A stretch of DNA of 38,368 nucleotides from Lachnospiraceae bacterium (lineage in GTDB: Bacteria; Bacillota; Clostridia; Lachnospirales; Lachnospiraceae). This document shows, in pieces, positions 23,204 to 32,205 of the stretch (within the stretch, counting starts at the first letter, position 1; the number at the start of each line of letters is the position of its first letter). The position numbers were made by a program, and so were the translations under genes. A model generated the notes under the pieces. The model was not told where the DNA came from, ran no database searches, and worked only from the letters and a program-made list of their open reading frames with translations. Location of the stretch: positions 1 to 38,368 of the forward strand of contig CAJSZQ010000036.1 of NCBI GenBank assembly GCA_910574185.1. Direction: 5' to 3'.

Positions 23204-24397
23204 CTATGACAGCCTTCTTAGGATTTCATTCAGTATATGTCCTGAAACCTGTTCTTTAGACATAAGTTCCAGCGCCTGTATTCCGTCCTCCGTAATAATC
23301 GTAACCACATTCGTATCCGTCCCGAATCCGGCCCCCTGAATCTTTAGATTATTGGCAACAATCATGTCCGCATTTTTCCGGGCAAGCTTTTCCTTTGCAT
23401 TTTCCAGAAGATTCTGTGTCTCCATGGCAAATCCGCATAAGAATTGTCCTTCCCTCTTATTGCTTCCCAGATATCCCAAGATATCTTTTGTCCGTTCCAG
23501 TTCAAGCGTCATTTCCCCGTCAGATTTTTTCATCTTTTCATCGCTGACATTCTTCGGCCGATAATCTGCCACCGCGGCCGCCTTGATGATAATATCCATT
23601 CCTGCGCTTCTCGCCGTTACCTCTCGGAACATGTCCTCCGCCGTCACAACAGGAACTACCTCCACAAACATCGGCGGCGTCAGGGACGTCTTTCCGCTGA
23701 CAAGGGTCACCTCGGCCCCTCTCAGTGCACAGAGTTTCGCGATACTATATCCCATCTTACCGGTAGAATGATTGGTGATATAGCGTACCGGGTCCAGGAG
23801 CTCTCTGGTTGGCCCCGCCGTTACCAGCACCCTCATTCCCGTCATATCCTTCTCACAGGCACAGGCCATCAGTACATACTGCAGCAGTTCCTCCGGCTCC
23901 GGCATTTTTCCCGCGCCCACATCACCACAGGCAAGCCGCCCGCTGGCCGCTTCAATTACCGTCATGCCATATCTCTTCAGCGTATCCATATTCTCTCTGG
24001 TTGCCGGATTCTCATACATTCTGGTATTCATAGCAGGCGCAATAATCTTCGGACAGTCGCAGGCCAGCACTGTAGTCGTCAGCATATCATCTGCAACTCC
24101 ATGGGCAATCTTGGCTATTACATTGGCCGTTGCCGGCGCTATCAATACCGCATCCGCTTCCTTCGCCAGCGCCACATGTTCCGTACTATATTCATGATTC
24201 CTGTCAAATGTATCTGTAAGGCACCGCCTGTTTGTCAGCGCCTCAAAAGTCAGCGGCGCAATAAATTCCCTTGCGTGCTCCGTCATAATTACCTGCACAT
24301 CCGCCCCTGATTTAATCAGAAGACTCGTAAGCGCCGCGCTCTTATATGCCGCAATCCCTCCGGTTATTCCAAGAATAATCTTCTTCCCCTTTAGCAT
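23204..24397 (-). CDS. coaBC: Bifunctional phosphopantothenoylcysteine decarboxylase/synthetase
   Basis: 397 residues, the usual length; ATG at 24397 after AAAGGAG. The CoaC half is a flavoprotein: GITGGIAAYKSAAL binds FMN, H74 in STEHVALA is catalytic, N124 lies in the PAMNTRMY motif, and C157 in RLACGDVG is the proton donor. The CoaB half begins near 185 with VLVTAGPTRELLDPVRYITNHSTGKMG and has AAAVADYRP, KMKK and GFAMET for CTP and substrate binding. It performs two steps of coenzyme A synthesis. The nitroreductase gene ends 12 bases upstream on the same strand, so the two are likely co-transcribed. Confidence 0.96.
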   Translation of the reverse strand: MLKGKKIILGITGGIAAYKSAALTSLLIKSGADVQVIMTEHAREFIAPLTFEALTNRRCLTDTFDRNHEYSTEHVALAKEADAVLIAPATANVIAKIAHGVADDMLTTTVLACDCPKIIAPAMNTRMYENPATRENMDTLKRYGMTVIEAASGRLACGDVGAGKMPEPEELLQYVLMACACEKDMTGMRVLVTAGPTRELLDPVRYITNHSTGKMGYSIAKLCALRGAEVTLVSGKTSLTPPMFVEVVPVVTAEDMFREVTARSAGMDIIIKAAAVADYRPKNVSDEKMKKSDGEMTLELERTKDILGYLGSNKREGQFLCGFAMETQNLLENAKEKLARKNADMIVANNLKIQGAGFGTDTNVVTIITEDGIQALELMSKEQVSGHILNEILRRLS

Positions 24398-24409
24398 CTT
24401 TCTACTCCT

Positions 24410-24949
24410 TTACAGAAAAACAGCCACGTCTTCCAGAGTCTTTCTCGCTGGCATCTTCGGGTTAACCGCTGCATATCCCACTGCAATTACTGATACCAGA
24501 GTCTCACTTTCCGGTATCTGAAGGAGCTCACAAAGCTTTTTCTCATCCCGAATTCCCATTACCAATGTTCCAAGCCCCATCTCTTCTGCCTTCAGAATCA
24601 GATTCTCATTCGCCAGCCCCAAATCATAAATCCCCCATCCATTCCCCAGCTCGTTCGATGGTTCTCCGGTTCTCTCATAACCGGAAATATCCTTCACAAA
24701 TGCCGTCGCAATCAGCGCTCCTGCGTCTGCCGAATTATTCGCATTGAACGCAGGCAAACACTCGCTGCGCACCTGATTCATCATTTCTTCCGAAATCACG
24801 CAATAATACCTGGCTGTCTGGCTGTTCTTCCAGGTCGGAGCCAGCATAGCCGCCTTAATCATCTCTTCTACCTGTGTCCTCGTTACCTTCTGATTCGGAT
24901 CGTATTTCCTGATACTTCTTCTTGATTCAATAACCTTCTGAAATTCCAT
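24410..24949 (-). CDS. Nitroreductase family flavoprotein
   Basis: 179 residues, ATG at 24949 after AAGGAGGG. Typical family signs are the FMN-binding ESRRSIRKYDP near the N-terminus, MLAPTWKNSQTARYY, and the C-terminal LGTLVMGIRDE plus VSVIAVGYAAVNPKMPARKTLEDV. Members use NAD(P)H and FMN to reduce nitro compounds, quinones or flavins. The physiological substrate is unknown. It is the first gene of a pair with coaBC, which also binds FMN. The 290 bases upstream hold the divergent promoter of the DUF3788 gene and nothing else I can see. Confidence 0.9.
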   Translation of the reverse strand: MEFQKVIESRRSIRKYDPNQKVTRTQVEEMIKAAMLAPTWKNSQTARYYCVISEEMMNQVRSECLPAFNANNSADAGALIATAFVKDISGYERTGEPSNELGNGWGIYDLGLANENLILKAEEMGLGTLVMGIRDEKKLCELLQIPESETLVSVIAVGYAAVNPKMPARKTLEDVAVFL

Positions 24950-25147
24950 GATACCCTCCTTACAGTCAATAATCTCTGCGGGATTAACCGTCCCTTGCCA
25001 ATTCTCATTTTTCTAAAACATTATTATTCTACCATACCTGTATCAAACAGGCAAATAATTCTTTAAAAGTTACTGCGCACTGACTGCAGCCGGCTAATAT
25101 CTGAAGAATACACAAACGCCAAAATACTCTTGCTATTTAATGCAAAT

Positions 25148-25176
25148 TTGAATATACTTTGAATAGTATCTATACA
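25148..25176 (+). promoter_or_regulatory. Candidate promoter of the DUF3788/ktr unit
   Basis: TTGAAT (25148-25153) and TATACA (25171-25176) have a 17-bp spacer; the DUF3788 ATG is at 25242. A TATAAT near 25199 is an alternative -10 without a good -35. Confidence 0.45.
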
Positions 25177-25241
25177 AAACAGCAGTAATTTAGAGTATAT
25201 ATAATACGAAAAATTTCAACCTTATTAAGGAGATTTCACAT

Positions 25242-25661
25242 ATGCTTGATTTGCAAGATAAAGACCATCGTCCTTCTTTCGAGGAACTAACTGAATATAT
25301 AAGGAATCCTGTATTCCGTATATTCAGCCAGAAAATCAGAACAGATTACAATTGTCGTGAGAAAATAGAATACAGCTCCTGCAGCCTGGAAAAAGGCTGG
25401 AATATTAAGTTCAGAAAATCCGGGAGAACTCTGTGTACTATCTATCCCAGAGAATCTTATTTTACTGTAATGCTCGTGGTAGGAAGAAAAGAAAAAGAAT
25501 CCTTTGAAACTATCCTGCCAGATTGTAATGTTACCCTTCAGGAAATATATCGTCAGACCAAAGAGGGGAACGGCCAGCGCTGGCTCATGGTCGAGCTGGA
25601 AGATGAAGACGAGATGTACCGCGACGTGTTCCGGTTTCTTGAAATTCGCGCAAAGCGTTAA
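25242..25661 (+). CDS. DUF3788 family protein
   Basis: 139 residues, ATG at 25242 after AAGGAGA. Recognisable parts are FEELTEYIRNPVFRIF near the start, EYSSCSLEKGWNIKFRKSGRTLCTIYPRE and FTVMLVVGRKEKESFE in the middle, and a closing helix EMYRDVFRFLEIRAKR. DUF3788 proteins are small cytosolic proteins of unknown function in gut Firmicutes and Bacteroidetes. There is no membrane segment. ktrB begins 55 bases downstream, so co-transcription is possible but need not imply a shared function. Confidence 0.8.
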   Translation: MLDLQDKDHRPSFEELTEYIRNPVFRIFSQKIRTDYNCREKIEYSSCSLEKGWNIKFRKSGRTLCTIYPRESYFTVMLVVGRKEKESFETILPDCNVTLQEIYRQTKEGNGQRWLMVELEDEDEMYRDVFRFLEIRAKR

Positions 25662-25716
25662 GGCCCGCTCTCTTTCCAACACATCCAATACTGCCGTTTA
25701 TTATGGAGATTAGATT

Positions 25717-27093
25717 ATGAAAAATAAGAAACATGTCAGATGGAATACGCTGCAGATTACTGCGCTTGGCTTCTTAAGCGTAATATTTCTCGGAGGCGTC
25801 CTGCTGTATCTGCCTGTCAGCAACACACAGCCAATCACCTTCTTAGACGCCTTGTTTACTTCAGTCACCTCGGTATGTGTGACAGGATTAGTAACCGTTA
25901 CGCCCGCCTCCCAATTTACTCTATTCGGGAAAATCATCCTTCTTCTGTTAATTCAGATTGGAGGGTTAGGCGTTATTGCCTGTACAACGGTATTCTTTTT
26001 TCTGCTGAGAAAAAAAATTACATTAAAAGAGCGAATGGTACTACAGGAAACTTACAATGCGCAGCGTCCCGGCGGCATCGTGAGAATGGTAAAAAATGTA
26101 ATAATCGGGACTCTGGCTGTAGAAGGCTGCGGGGCGGCGCTTTATATGTTTCAGTTTGTGCCGGAATATGGTTTGGCAAAGGGTGTATGGTATTCCGTTT
26201 TTCACGCAATTTCCGCATTCTGCAATGCAGGAATTGATATTTTGGGCAGTAACAGCCTTGCAAATTACGCCTTGTATCCAATGTTCAATATTACTACTAT
26301 GCTGCTGATTATTCTAAGCGGCATTGGATTTACAGTGTGGTTCGACGTTATAGACAACGCCCGAAAACTAATCCACCGGCAGGTTCCAAAAAACTGGTGG
26401 TTTACCAGACTTAAGCTTCATTCAAAGCTGGCTATTATTACGACCCTGATTCTGATTGCCGCCGGAAGCATCTTTATATTTGTGTCTGAATATCATAATC
26501 CGGAAACCATTGGAACAATGAGTTTAGGCGAGAAAATTCTGGCTTCTCTGTTCCAGTCAGTGACTACAAGAACAGCCGGATTTTATACCGTCCCGCAAGG
26601 CGCGCTGCATGAAGAATCTAAGTTGTTCTGTGCCATTTTGATGTTTATCGGCGGTTCCCCGAGAGGAACCGCCGGAGGTGTAAAAACTACTACCTTTGCT
26701 ATGCTGTTTCTGTCCTGCCTTACATTTGTGCGGGGCGGCAATGATACGGAATGCATGGGAAGGCGGATTTCACCGGCAAATTTCCGAACAGGATTCTGTG
26801 TGGTAATGGTCGCATTTACAGCGTTTATTGCAGGAACTGTTATGATTCTTGCAATGGAACCGGACAGTATCCCACTGGCTGATATTATTTACGAAACCGC
26901 GTCGGCAGTCGGGACTGTGGGACTGTCAGCAGATTTAACTCCCCGGCTTTGCAGCGGCAGTCAGATTATTTTAATGTGTATGATGTACATCGGAAGGCTT
27001 GGTCCGCTGACCCTGGTATTAACTTTCGCTGGCAAGACACATCCCAGAGATAAGATACGCAGACTTCCTGCGGAACAGATTATGGTTGGATAG
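25717..27093 (+). CDS. ktrB: Potassium uptake channel subunit KtrB/TrkH
   Basis: 458 residues, ATG at 25717 after TGGAGA. It has about ten hydrophobic segments with four pore loops typical of the superfamily: TSVCVTGL, SAFCNAGID, TTRTAGF and SAVGTVGLS, each with the key filter glycine. The length fits KtrB rather than the longer TrkH. It forms the dimeric K+ (Na+-coupled) pore. The partner gene ktrA starts 15 bases on. IGGSPRGTAGGVKTTT and YIGRLGPLTLVL are further family motifs. Confidence 0.93.
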   Translation: MKNKKHVRWNTLQITALGFLSVIFLGGVLLYLPVSNTQPITFLDALFTSVTSVCVTGLVTVTPASQFTLFGKIILLLLIQIGGLGVIACTTVFFFLLRKKITLKERMVLQETYNAQRPGGIVRMVKNVIIGTLAVEGCGAALYMFQFVPEYGLAKGVWYSVFHAISAFCNAGIDILGSNSLANYALYPMFNITTMLLIILSGIGFTVWFDVIDNARKLIHRQVPKNWWFTRLKLHSKLAIITTLILIAAGSIFIFVSEYHNPETIGTMSLGEKILASLFQSVTTRTAGFYTVPQGALHEESKLFCAILMFIGGSPRGTAGGVKTTTFAMLFLSCLTFVRGGNDTECMGRRISPANFRTGFCVVMVAFTAFIAGTVMILAMEPDSIPLADIIYETASAVGTVGLSADLTPRLCSGSQIILMCMMYIGRLGPLTLVLTFAGKTHPRDKIRRLPAEQIMVG

Positions 27094-27108
27094 AACAGGA
27101 GAAAGACA

Positions 27109-27750
27109 ATGAAAAAACAATTTATCGTATTAGGACTTGGCAGCTTCGGCGCAAGCGTGGCTATCACACTGCAGCGTCTTGGCTGCGACGTAATAGCAGT
27201 AGACCAGAATATGGAGCAGATTGACGCTATCGCGGATAAAGTAACCTACGCTATGCAGGCAGACATCGGCAATCCGGAACTATTGCGTTCCCTTGGCTCG
27301 AAAAACTTCGACGGTATTGTCGTTGCTTCCTCAGAAAATCTGGAAAGCAGCATCCTTGCCACACTGGCAGCTAAAGAAATGGGAATCCCTTATATTCTAT
27401 GCAAGGCTCACAGCGAACGGTTCGCTCAGGTTCTCCGAAAAGTCGGTGCGGATGCGATTGTTTTTCCTGAGGAAGAAATGGGACGAAAAATTGCAAAGAA
27501 TCTTATGTCTGCCAATCTTGCGGACTGGATTGAATTATCGCCGGACTACAGTATTGTTGAAATCGCCGTACCCAAAAAATGGATTGGCAGGACGCTGAAA
27601 GAACTGGATATCCGCAAAACCTATGGCGTCAATGTAGCAGGAATCAAAGAAGGCTCTCAGGTAGAAATCACCCCTGACCCGGATATGCCGCTGAAACCAG
27701 GAATCATCCTGATGCTCATAGGCTCTAACGAAGCTCTTGAGAAAATATAG
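27109..27750 (+). CDS. ktrA: Potassium uptake regulatory subunit KtrA/TrkA
   Basis: 213 residues, ATG at 27109 after AGGAGAAAG. The RCK-N domain begins KKQFIVLGLGSFGASVA, a G-x-G-x-x-G nucleotide-binding loop, with the acidic residue in VIAVDQN. The RCK-C domain covers about 135-213. It forms an octameric ring that gates KtrB upon ATP/ADP binding. RCK-C domains of Firmicutes KtrA bind c-di-AMP, which inactivates transport; gdpP in this window would lower that signal. It follows ktrB in one operon. Confidence 0.93.
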   Translation: MKKQFIVLGLGSFGASVAITLQRLGCDVIAVDQNMEQIDAIADKVTYAMQADIGNPELLRSLGSKNFDGIVVASSENLESSILATLAAKEMGIPYILCKAHSERFAQVLRKVGADAIVFPEEEMGRKIAKNLMSANLADWIELSPDYSIVEIAVPKKWIGRTLKELDIRKTYGVNVAGIKEGSQVEITPDPDMPLKPGIILMLIGSNEALEKI

Positions 27751-27828
27751 CAGTCATTTACGCCTAACAGCCTGCAGCTGCGCACTTGCCGCTCGGTTAC
27801 ATTTATGCTAATTCTTTCCAATATATCA

Positions 27829-27858
27829 TTGAAATTTACAAGCCTGATATGATATATT
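27829..27858 (+). promoter_or_regulatory. Candidate promoter of the hemerythrin-REC gene
   Basis: TTGAAA (27829-27834) and TATATT (27853-27858) with an 18-bp spacer lie 52 bases ahead of the ATG at 27910. Confidence 0.5.
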
Positions 27859-27909
27859 AATATTGATAGGCAGGATAATCCTGACCGCGGCAAAGGAGGA
27901 TTTTTCATT

Positions 27910-29271
27910 ATGGATAGTCAACTGGTATGGAGCGATGAATACAATATCGGGGTGGACGTTATCGATAAGGAGCACAAGAGACTTTTTAAGATTATCAACA
28001 AGCTCTTCGCATTCGGAGAAGAAGAGAAGAAAAGTCAGTGGGCATGCCAGGAAGGAATCAAATATTTTAAAGAGCATGCAATAAAACATTTTGCTGAGGA
28101 AGAAAATTTCATGTTGTCCATTAACTACAAAGGTTACGAAACACACCGGCAGCTTCATGAAGGCTTTCGCCAAAAGACCCTTCCGGCACTGGAGCAGGAA
28201 TTGGAGCATACCAATTATTCTCTGGGAGCAGTAAATCACTTTTTAGGCGTATGCGCCGGATGGCTGATTGGACACACATTGACAGAAGATCAGGCAATTG
28301 TCGGCGGCGGCACTAGCAAGTGGACCAATCTTCTGCCGGAAGAAGAACATGAAGCCATGAAAAAGGCAATTCTCCAATTATTGTACGATATGTTTAAATT
28401 AGAATCCCATGTAATCAGCGAAACTTACAGTGGGGAGAAGTTCGGCAAAGGCGTTTATTACCGCCTTCTTTACAGTGCGGGCCAAGAAGACGGCGAGGAA
28501 GAGAAAGAATGTGAGATTATTCTTGTTTTTGAAGAAAAACTTCTGGTCAACACTGTCGGCAAAGCCTTGGGACTTAAGACCAATAAGCTTGACAGTATGC
28601 TGATTAACGCTACCAGATATACGGCCCGTCAATTTGTAGAGCGTATTCGGGACCATCTGCCGAATGTGGAACTTACAGAATTGAAAGAAGAGAACCTTCT
28701 GACGTATGAAGAATTTCGGAATATCTTTGAGCGAGAGACTTTGCAGGTAAGTCTGCTGTTCGATACTGGCGAGGGATATTTCTCCTATTGTGCAATCGCG
28801 CCGCACCTGCTTCAAAAAGGCGTCGGAACTGCAATTGAATCAGAAAACGCCATGGATGAAATTGAAAAATATCTTATGAAACGGGAGGAACCCCAGAAAC
28901 CAAAGATACTCATTGTCGATGATTCCATGACTATTCGGCAGGGGATGAAGGAACTGTTGTGTAATGATTATGAGGTTGCGCTTGCCAAGTCCGGAATGTC
29001 TGCTCTCCAGTCCATTTCTTTAGATAAGCCTGATTTGGTACTGCTAGATTATGAAATGCCCGTTTGCGACGGCAGACAGGTATTGCAAATGATTCGTTCC
29101 GAAGAAGACTTTGCTGGTCTTCCGGTTATTTTCCTTACTGGCAGAACTGACCCGGAAAGCGTGAAAAAAGTCATTTCTTTAAAACCAGAAGGATATTTAT
29201 CAAAATATCTTAAGCATGACGAAATCAAAAAGAAGATTGACGACTTTTTTGAAAGAAAAAAACTTTCCTAA
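27910..29271 (+). CDS. Hemerythrin - CheX-like - receiver fusion protein
   Basis: 453 residues, ATG at 27910 after AAAGGAGG. Residues 1-130 are a bacteriohemerythrin with all seven di-iron ligands: H22, H60, E64, H79, H83, H122 and D127. Residues about 170-315 look like a CheX-type phosphatase-related domain (IILVFEEKLLVNTVGKALGL, then an N-A-T-R-Y helix), a weaker call. Residues about 331-450 are a receiver domain: ILIVDDSMTIRQGM, phospho-acceptor D380 in LVLLDYEMP, the T in IFLTGRT and K in YLSKYLK. Such an order suggests that oxygen or redox state sensed at the di-iron centre affects a phosphorylated output. It lies convergent to a phosphorelay operon and ends in a shared terminator. Confidence 0.88.
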   Translation: MDSQLVWSDEYNIGVDVIDKEHKRLFKIINKLFAFGEEEKKSQWACQEGIKYFKEHAIKHFAEEENFMLSINYKGYETHRQLHEGFRQKTLPALEQELEHTNYSLGAVNHFLGVCAGWLIGHTLTEDQAIVGGGTSKWTNLLPEEEHEAMKKAILQLLYDMFKLESHVISETYSGEKFGKGVYYRLLYSAGQEDGEEEKECEIILVFEEKLLVNTVGKALGLKTNKLDSMLINATRYTARQFVERIRDHLPNVELTELKEENLLTYEEFRNIFERETLQVSLLFDTGEGYFSYCAIAPHLLQKGVGTAIESENAMDEIEKYLMKREEPQKPKILIVDDSMTIRQGMKELLCNDYEVALAKSGMSALQSISLDKPDLVLLDYEMPVCDGRQVLQMIRSEEDFAGLPVIFLTGRTDPESVKKVISLKPEGYLSKYLKHDEIKKKIDDFFERKKLS

Positions 29272-29287
29272 AATTATGAGTCATTTT

Positions 29288-29317
29288 AAAGGGAGCTGTG
29301 ATTGCACAGCTCCCTTT
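29288..29317. terminator. Bidirectional terminator
   Basis: AAAGGGAGCTGTG (29288-29300) and CACAGCTCCCTTT (29305-29317) form a perfect 13-bp stem with a 4-base loop. It serves the hemerythrin gene and the YjbR gene from either side. Confidence 0.9.
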
Positions 29318-29323
29318 CGTTTT

Positions 29324-29653
29324 CTACTTTTTACACAAATCATAGCTTTCAGCTATCATTCGCCGAATATCCTTTTCCGGTATACTATCGTCCAGAATCA
29401 CAGAATTCCAATGTTTTTTGTTCATATGATAAGCAGGGATTACGGAATCATATGTCTCCCGCCAAAAATCACGCCATTCAGGGTCGCATTTCACATTGAC
29501 CCATATATGGCTATCCCTCTCAAATATCCATGCAAATATACGTTTGTTTGTACGGATTCGCATACAGGTCCAGTTCGAATCATGAAATGGATAATCCTCA
29601 TATACATTCGGAAAAGTAAGACTGTACCCAACCGCTTCCTGTCTGGTTCTCAT
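29324..29653 (-). CDS. MmcQ/YjbR family protein
   Basis: 109 residues, ATG at 29653 with TTGGAGA close upstream. The pattern FPNVYEDYPFHDSNWTCMRI, RIFAWIFERD, WVNVKCDPEWRDFWRETYDSVIPAYHMNKKHWNSVILD and a last helix is that of the YjbR (cyclophilin-like, double-wing) fold; motifs quoted in part: HMNKKHWNSV. These are small cytosolic proteins of uncertain DNA-binding role. It is last on the minus strand after the phosphorelay genes with a 31-base gap, so it may be co-transcribed without functional link. Confidence 0.85.
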   Translation of the reverse strand: MRTRQEAVGYSLTFPNVYEDYPFHDSNWTCMRIRTNKRIFAWIFERDSHIWVNVKCDPEWRDFWRETYDSVIPAYHMNKKHWNSVILDDSIPEKDIRRMIAESYDLCKK

Positions 29654-29684
29654 ATCTCCAATCTACCTGTAAACCGCGCTGTTT

Positions 29685-30044
29685 CTATTCTTCTTCCAGC
29701 GCTTTGATATGCGCTGTCATCTGCGCATAGTCTTCTTTCACTTTCGCAAGCGCAGGCTCTAGGTCCGCGCCAAATTCCTTCTGGTCCCTCAATACCTCTG
29801 ACAAAGCGCTGGCCGACTCATACAGAGGAGTCAGTGACAAATTCTGGCAGACTCCCTTCATTGTATGGGCCGCCCGAAAAGCTTCCTCAGCATTCCCCCC
29901 CTCAATAGAGTCTATCAGCAAATCATAACTTTTATCATTGAGGACCTTGAGAAGAAATTTCTTTACTCTCTCTTCTGTCCGAAGCCTTCCCATTACTCCT
30001 TCATAATCCGCGCCCATTAATTCATAACACTCTTTTACTGTCAT
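29685..30044 (-). CDS. Histidine phosphotransfer (HPt) protein
   Basis: 119 residues, ATG at 30044 after AGGAGG. The HPt signature is AAHTMKGVCQNLSL, with the phosphorylated histidine at about residue 60, in a four-helix bundle with FLLKVLNDKSYDLL before and LEPALAKVKEDYAQM after. HPt proteins carry phosphate between receiver domains of hybrid kinases and response regulators. Directly upstream on the same strand are a REC/HD-GYP/GGDEF protein and a hybrid kinase that lacks its own HPt domain, so this is its likely relay partner. Confidence 0.88.
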   Translation of the reverse strand: MTVKECYELMGADYEGVMGRLRTEERVKKFLLKVLNDKSYDLLIDSIEGGNAEEAFRAAHTMKGVCQNLSLTPLYESASALSEVLRDQKEFGADLEPALAKVKEDYAQMTAHIKALEEE

Positions 30045-30137
30045 TTTCCTTTTCCTCCTAATATATAAGTGTAAGGTTTTCTACGATAATATTCTTTAAT
30101 CCTTTCATCCTTCTTACTGTATCCCACTTCCTGAGAA

Positions 30138-32180
30138 TCATTCCTTCTGCTCTCCTTCATAAAAACAGTAAGTATTACGCCCCTTTCGCTTTGCCTCATA
30201 CAACGCTTCATCCGCCATATGGAACAACGTATCATAATCTCTTCCGCAATCTTTCGCACATGCCACGCCAATGCTGACGCTAACCCGAAATTCTTTATAA
30301 TCACTGCAAAGAAGACCAAAAATACGATTTACCTGCGGTTCCATCTGTTCTTTATAAGGCATAAATACCAGGAATTCATCCCCTCCCATCCGGGCGCAGA
30401 TATCTCCGTCCCTGGTGCTCTTTTTCAACGTCTCTGCTACATATTTTAGAACCTCGTCGCCGAACAGATGACCATATGTATCATTTGCCGTCTTGAAATG
30501 GTCCAAATCAAATACAAGAAGAATGTATTTCTGCTCCTCATCTGCTGCCAGTATTTCAGAAATCTGTGCTTTCGCCGCCTTATGATTCAAAAGACCTGTA
30601 AGAGAATCGTGCGCCGCTCTTAATTCCAGCCGGTTCATCTTCTCCATATCATCGTGAATATCCACAATTTTGCCAATAGCACCCGTATATTCCGGCGGCT
30701 CATCCTCGCTCCACATGGACCTTGCAATGACTTTGCTCCATCTGCCCTGTCCGTTGATGTTCAGAAGGTAGGTCTCCTCCGTCATGGGTTCTTCACTGGT
30801 CGTCGCTTCCAGCTCTGCAAGAAGCTGCTCGAAATCGCTCTTATTAAATACTTCCGTACCGAATCTTGCCTCCCTTGGCGTCAATATCGTCTCCGGCATT
30901 TCCAGATAATTTGCTCCCCACTCAGATAAAATCAGCATCTCTGGCGTCTTGGTATACTCAAACTGAATCTCATGGGAGAGCGTTGCAAAAAACTGATACT
31001 TCATCCGCTCATGCTCTAAGAGCCTAAGTGAATGCTCAGATACGCTCAGCTCTCCTCCCTCCAGCATCTGCTCCACTGTATCCATAATTTCTTCCTGAGA
31101 ATCTCTGCTCTCTGACAGCTCTTTAAATTCCTGCTCTAAGGTTCCTTCGATATCCTTCAAACATTCTAAAAGCAATGGATTAAATGTTCCGCACTCCCCA
31201 TTCAGAATCATATTCACCGCTTTTTCATGGGAAAACGCATCCTTATAAGCCCGCTTGCTTGTCAGTGCATCGTAAACATCCGCAAGGGCAACCACCTGCG
31301 CTACAATGGGAATTTCATCTCCCTTTAAACCGTCTGGGTAACCCCTTCCGTCATACCGCTCATGATGCCACCTGCATATCTGGTAGGCAATCCGAAGCAG
31401 CGGCATATCCTCTCGCATGGGAATCCCCTGCAGAATCTTAGCCCCCTCTGCCGAATGAGTCTTCATAATTGCAAATTCTTCGTTCGTCAGCCGTCCCGGC
31501 TTATTCAGTATTGATTCTGGAATCACAATCTTTCCAATATCATGAAGAGCCGACGCATTACAGACCACTGGAATATCCCTGGAAGATATATCATATTTAT
31601 CCGTCTTCTCCAAAAGACTCCTCAAAAACAGCTCTGTCAGAATCCGGATATGCAGTACGTGAAGACCGCTCTCTCCATTACGAAATTCAACAATATTGGA
31701 GAGAATCTCAATCATCAGCTTATTGCCTTTCTCCTTCTCCATAATCTGCTCGGTCACCATATGCTCCAATTCCTTCTGTTTGGCGAAGAGAATCAGCGTA
31801 TTGACAACACGCCGGCGAACCGTCCGCTCATCGAAAGGTCTGCTAATATAATCCTTTACTCCCAAATCATACGCCCTGTCCACATATGTCGGCACTGTTT
31901 CGGCAGAAATCATGATGACCGGAATACTCTTTATCCAACCATTCTTATTCATCGCCGCCAATGTCTCAAATCCATCCATTACCGGCATCACAATATCCAG
32001 AAGCATCAGGGCTATCTCCTGCTCCTGATTATGCAGAATCGCACAGGCCTCCATTCCATGTTCCGCTTCCAGAATCTCATATTCATCCGACAGCATATCC
32101 GACAAAAGAGACCGGTTAATCTCCGAGTCGTCTACTATTAAAATCTTTTTTCTTATATTACCGCTTTCCCTTTGACTCAT
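30138..32180 (-). CDS. Response regulator with HD-GYP and GGDEF domains
   Basis: 680 residues, ATG at 32180 after GGAGG. Residues 10-130 are a receiver with D62 in LMLLDIVMPVMDG. Residues about 150-330 are an HD-GYP c-di-GMP phosphodiesterase with ALHDIGK (H213, D214), HHERYDGRGYPDGLKGDEIP and ALADVYDALTS. Residues about 385-510 look PAS-like. Residues 520-675 are a GGDEF diguanylate cyclase with intact GGDEF at 599-603 and an inhibitory I-site RDGD at 590-593. Both catalytic sites look active, so the protein could make and break c-di-GMP. The hybrid kinase stop lies 25 bases upstream, so the two are one operon. Confidence 0.93.
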   Translation of the reverse strand: MSQRESGNIRKKILIVDDSEINRSLLSDMLSDEYEILEAEHGMEACAILHNQEQEIALMLLDIVMPVMDGFETLAAMNKNGWIKSIPVIMISAETVPTYVDRAYDLGVKDYISRPFDERTVRRRVVNTLILFAKQKELEHMVTEQIMEKEKGNKLMIEILSNIVEFRNGESGLHVLHIRILTELFLRSLLEKTDKYDISSRDIPVVCNASALHDIGKIVIPESILNKPGRLTNEEFAIMKTHSAEGAKILQGIPMREDMPLLRIAYQICRWHHERYDGRGYPDGLKGDEIPIVAQVVALADVYDALTSKRAYKDAFSHEKAVNMILNGECGTFNPLLLECLKDIEGTLEQEFKELSESRDSQEEIMDTVEQMLEGGELSVSEHSLRLLEHERMKYQFFATLSHEIQFEYTKTPEMLILSEWGANYLEMPETILTPREARFGTEVFNKSDFEQLLAELEATTSEEPMTEETYLLNINGQGRWSKVIARSMWSEDEPPEYTGAIGKIVDIHDDMEKMNRLELRAAHDSLTGLLNHKAAKAQISEILAADEEQKYILLVFDLDHFKTANDTYGHLFGDEVLKYVAETLKKSTRDGDICARMGGDEFLVFMPYKEQMEPQVNRIFGLLCSDYKEFRVSVSIGVACAKDCGRDYDTLFHMADEALYEAKRKGRNTYCFYEGEQKE

Positions 32181-32205
32181 GAAATTATGTCCTCCAAATT
32201 CCTTG

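Noticed and set aside
23444..24310. 288-codon open frame antisense to coaBC
   Set aside because: It is a shadow of a long GC-balanced gene; the composition (His/Arg-rich) is not protein-like, and coaBC has full motif support.
30041..30319. 92-codon minus-strand frame between the HPt gene and the GGDEF domain
   Set aside because: It overlaps the GGDEF coding end in a different frame, and its sequence shows no family features.
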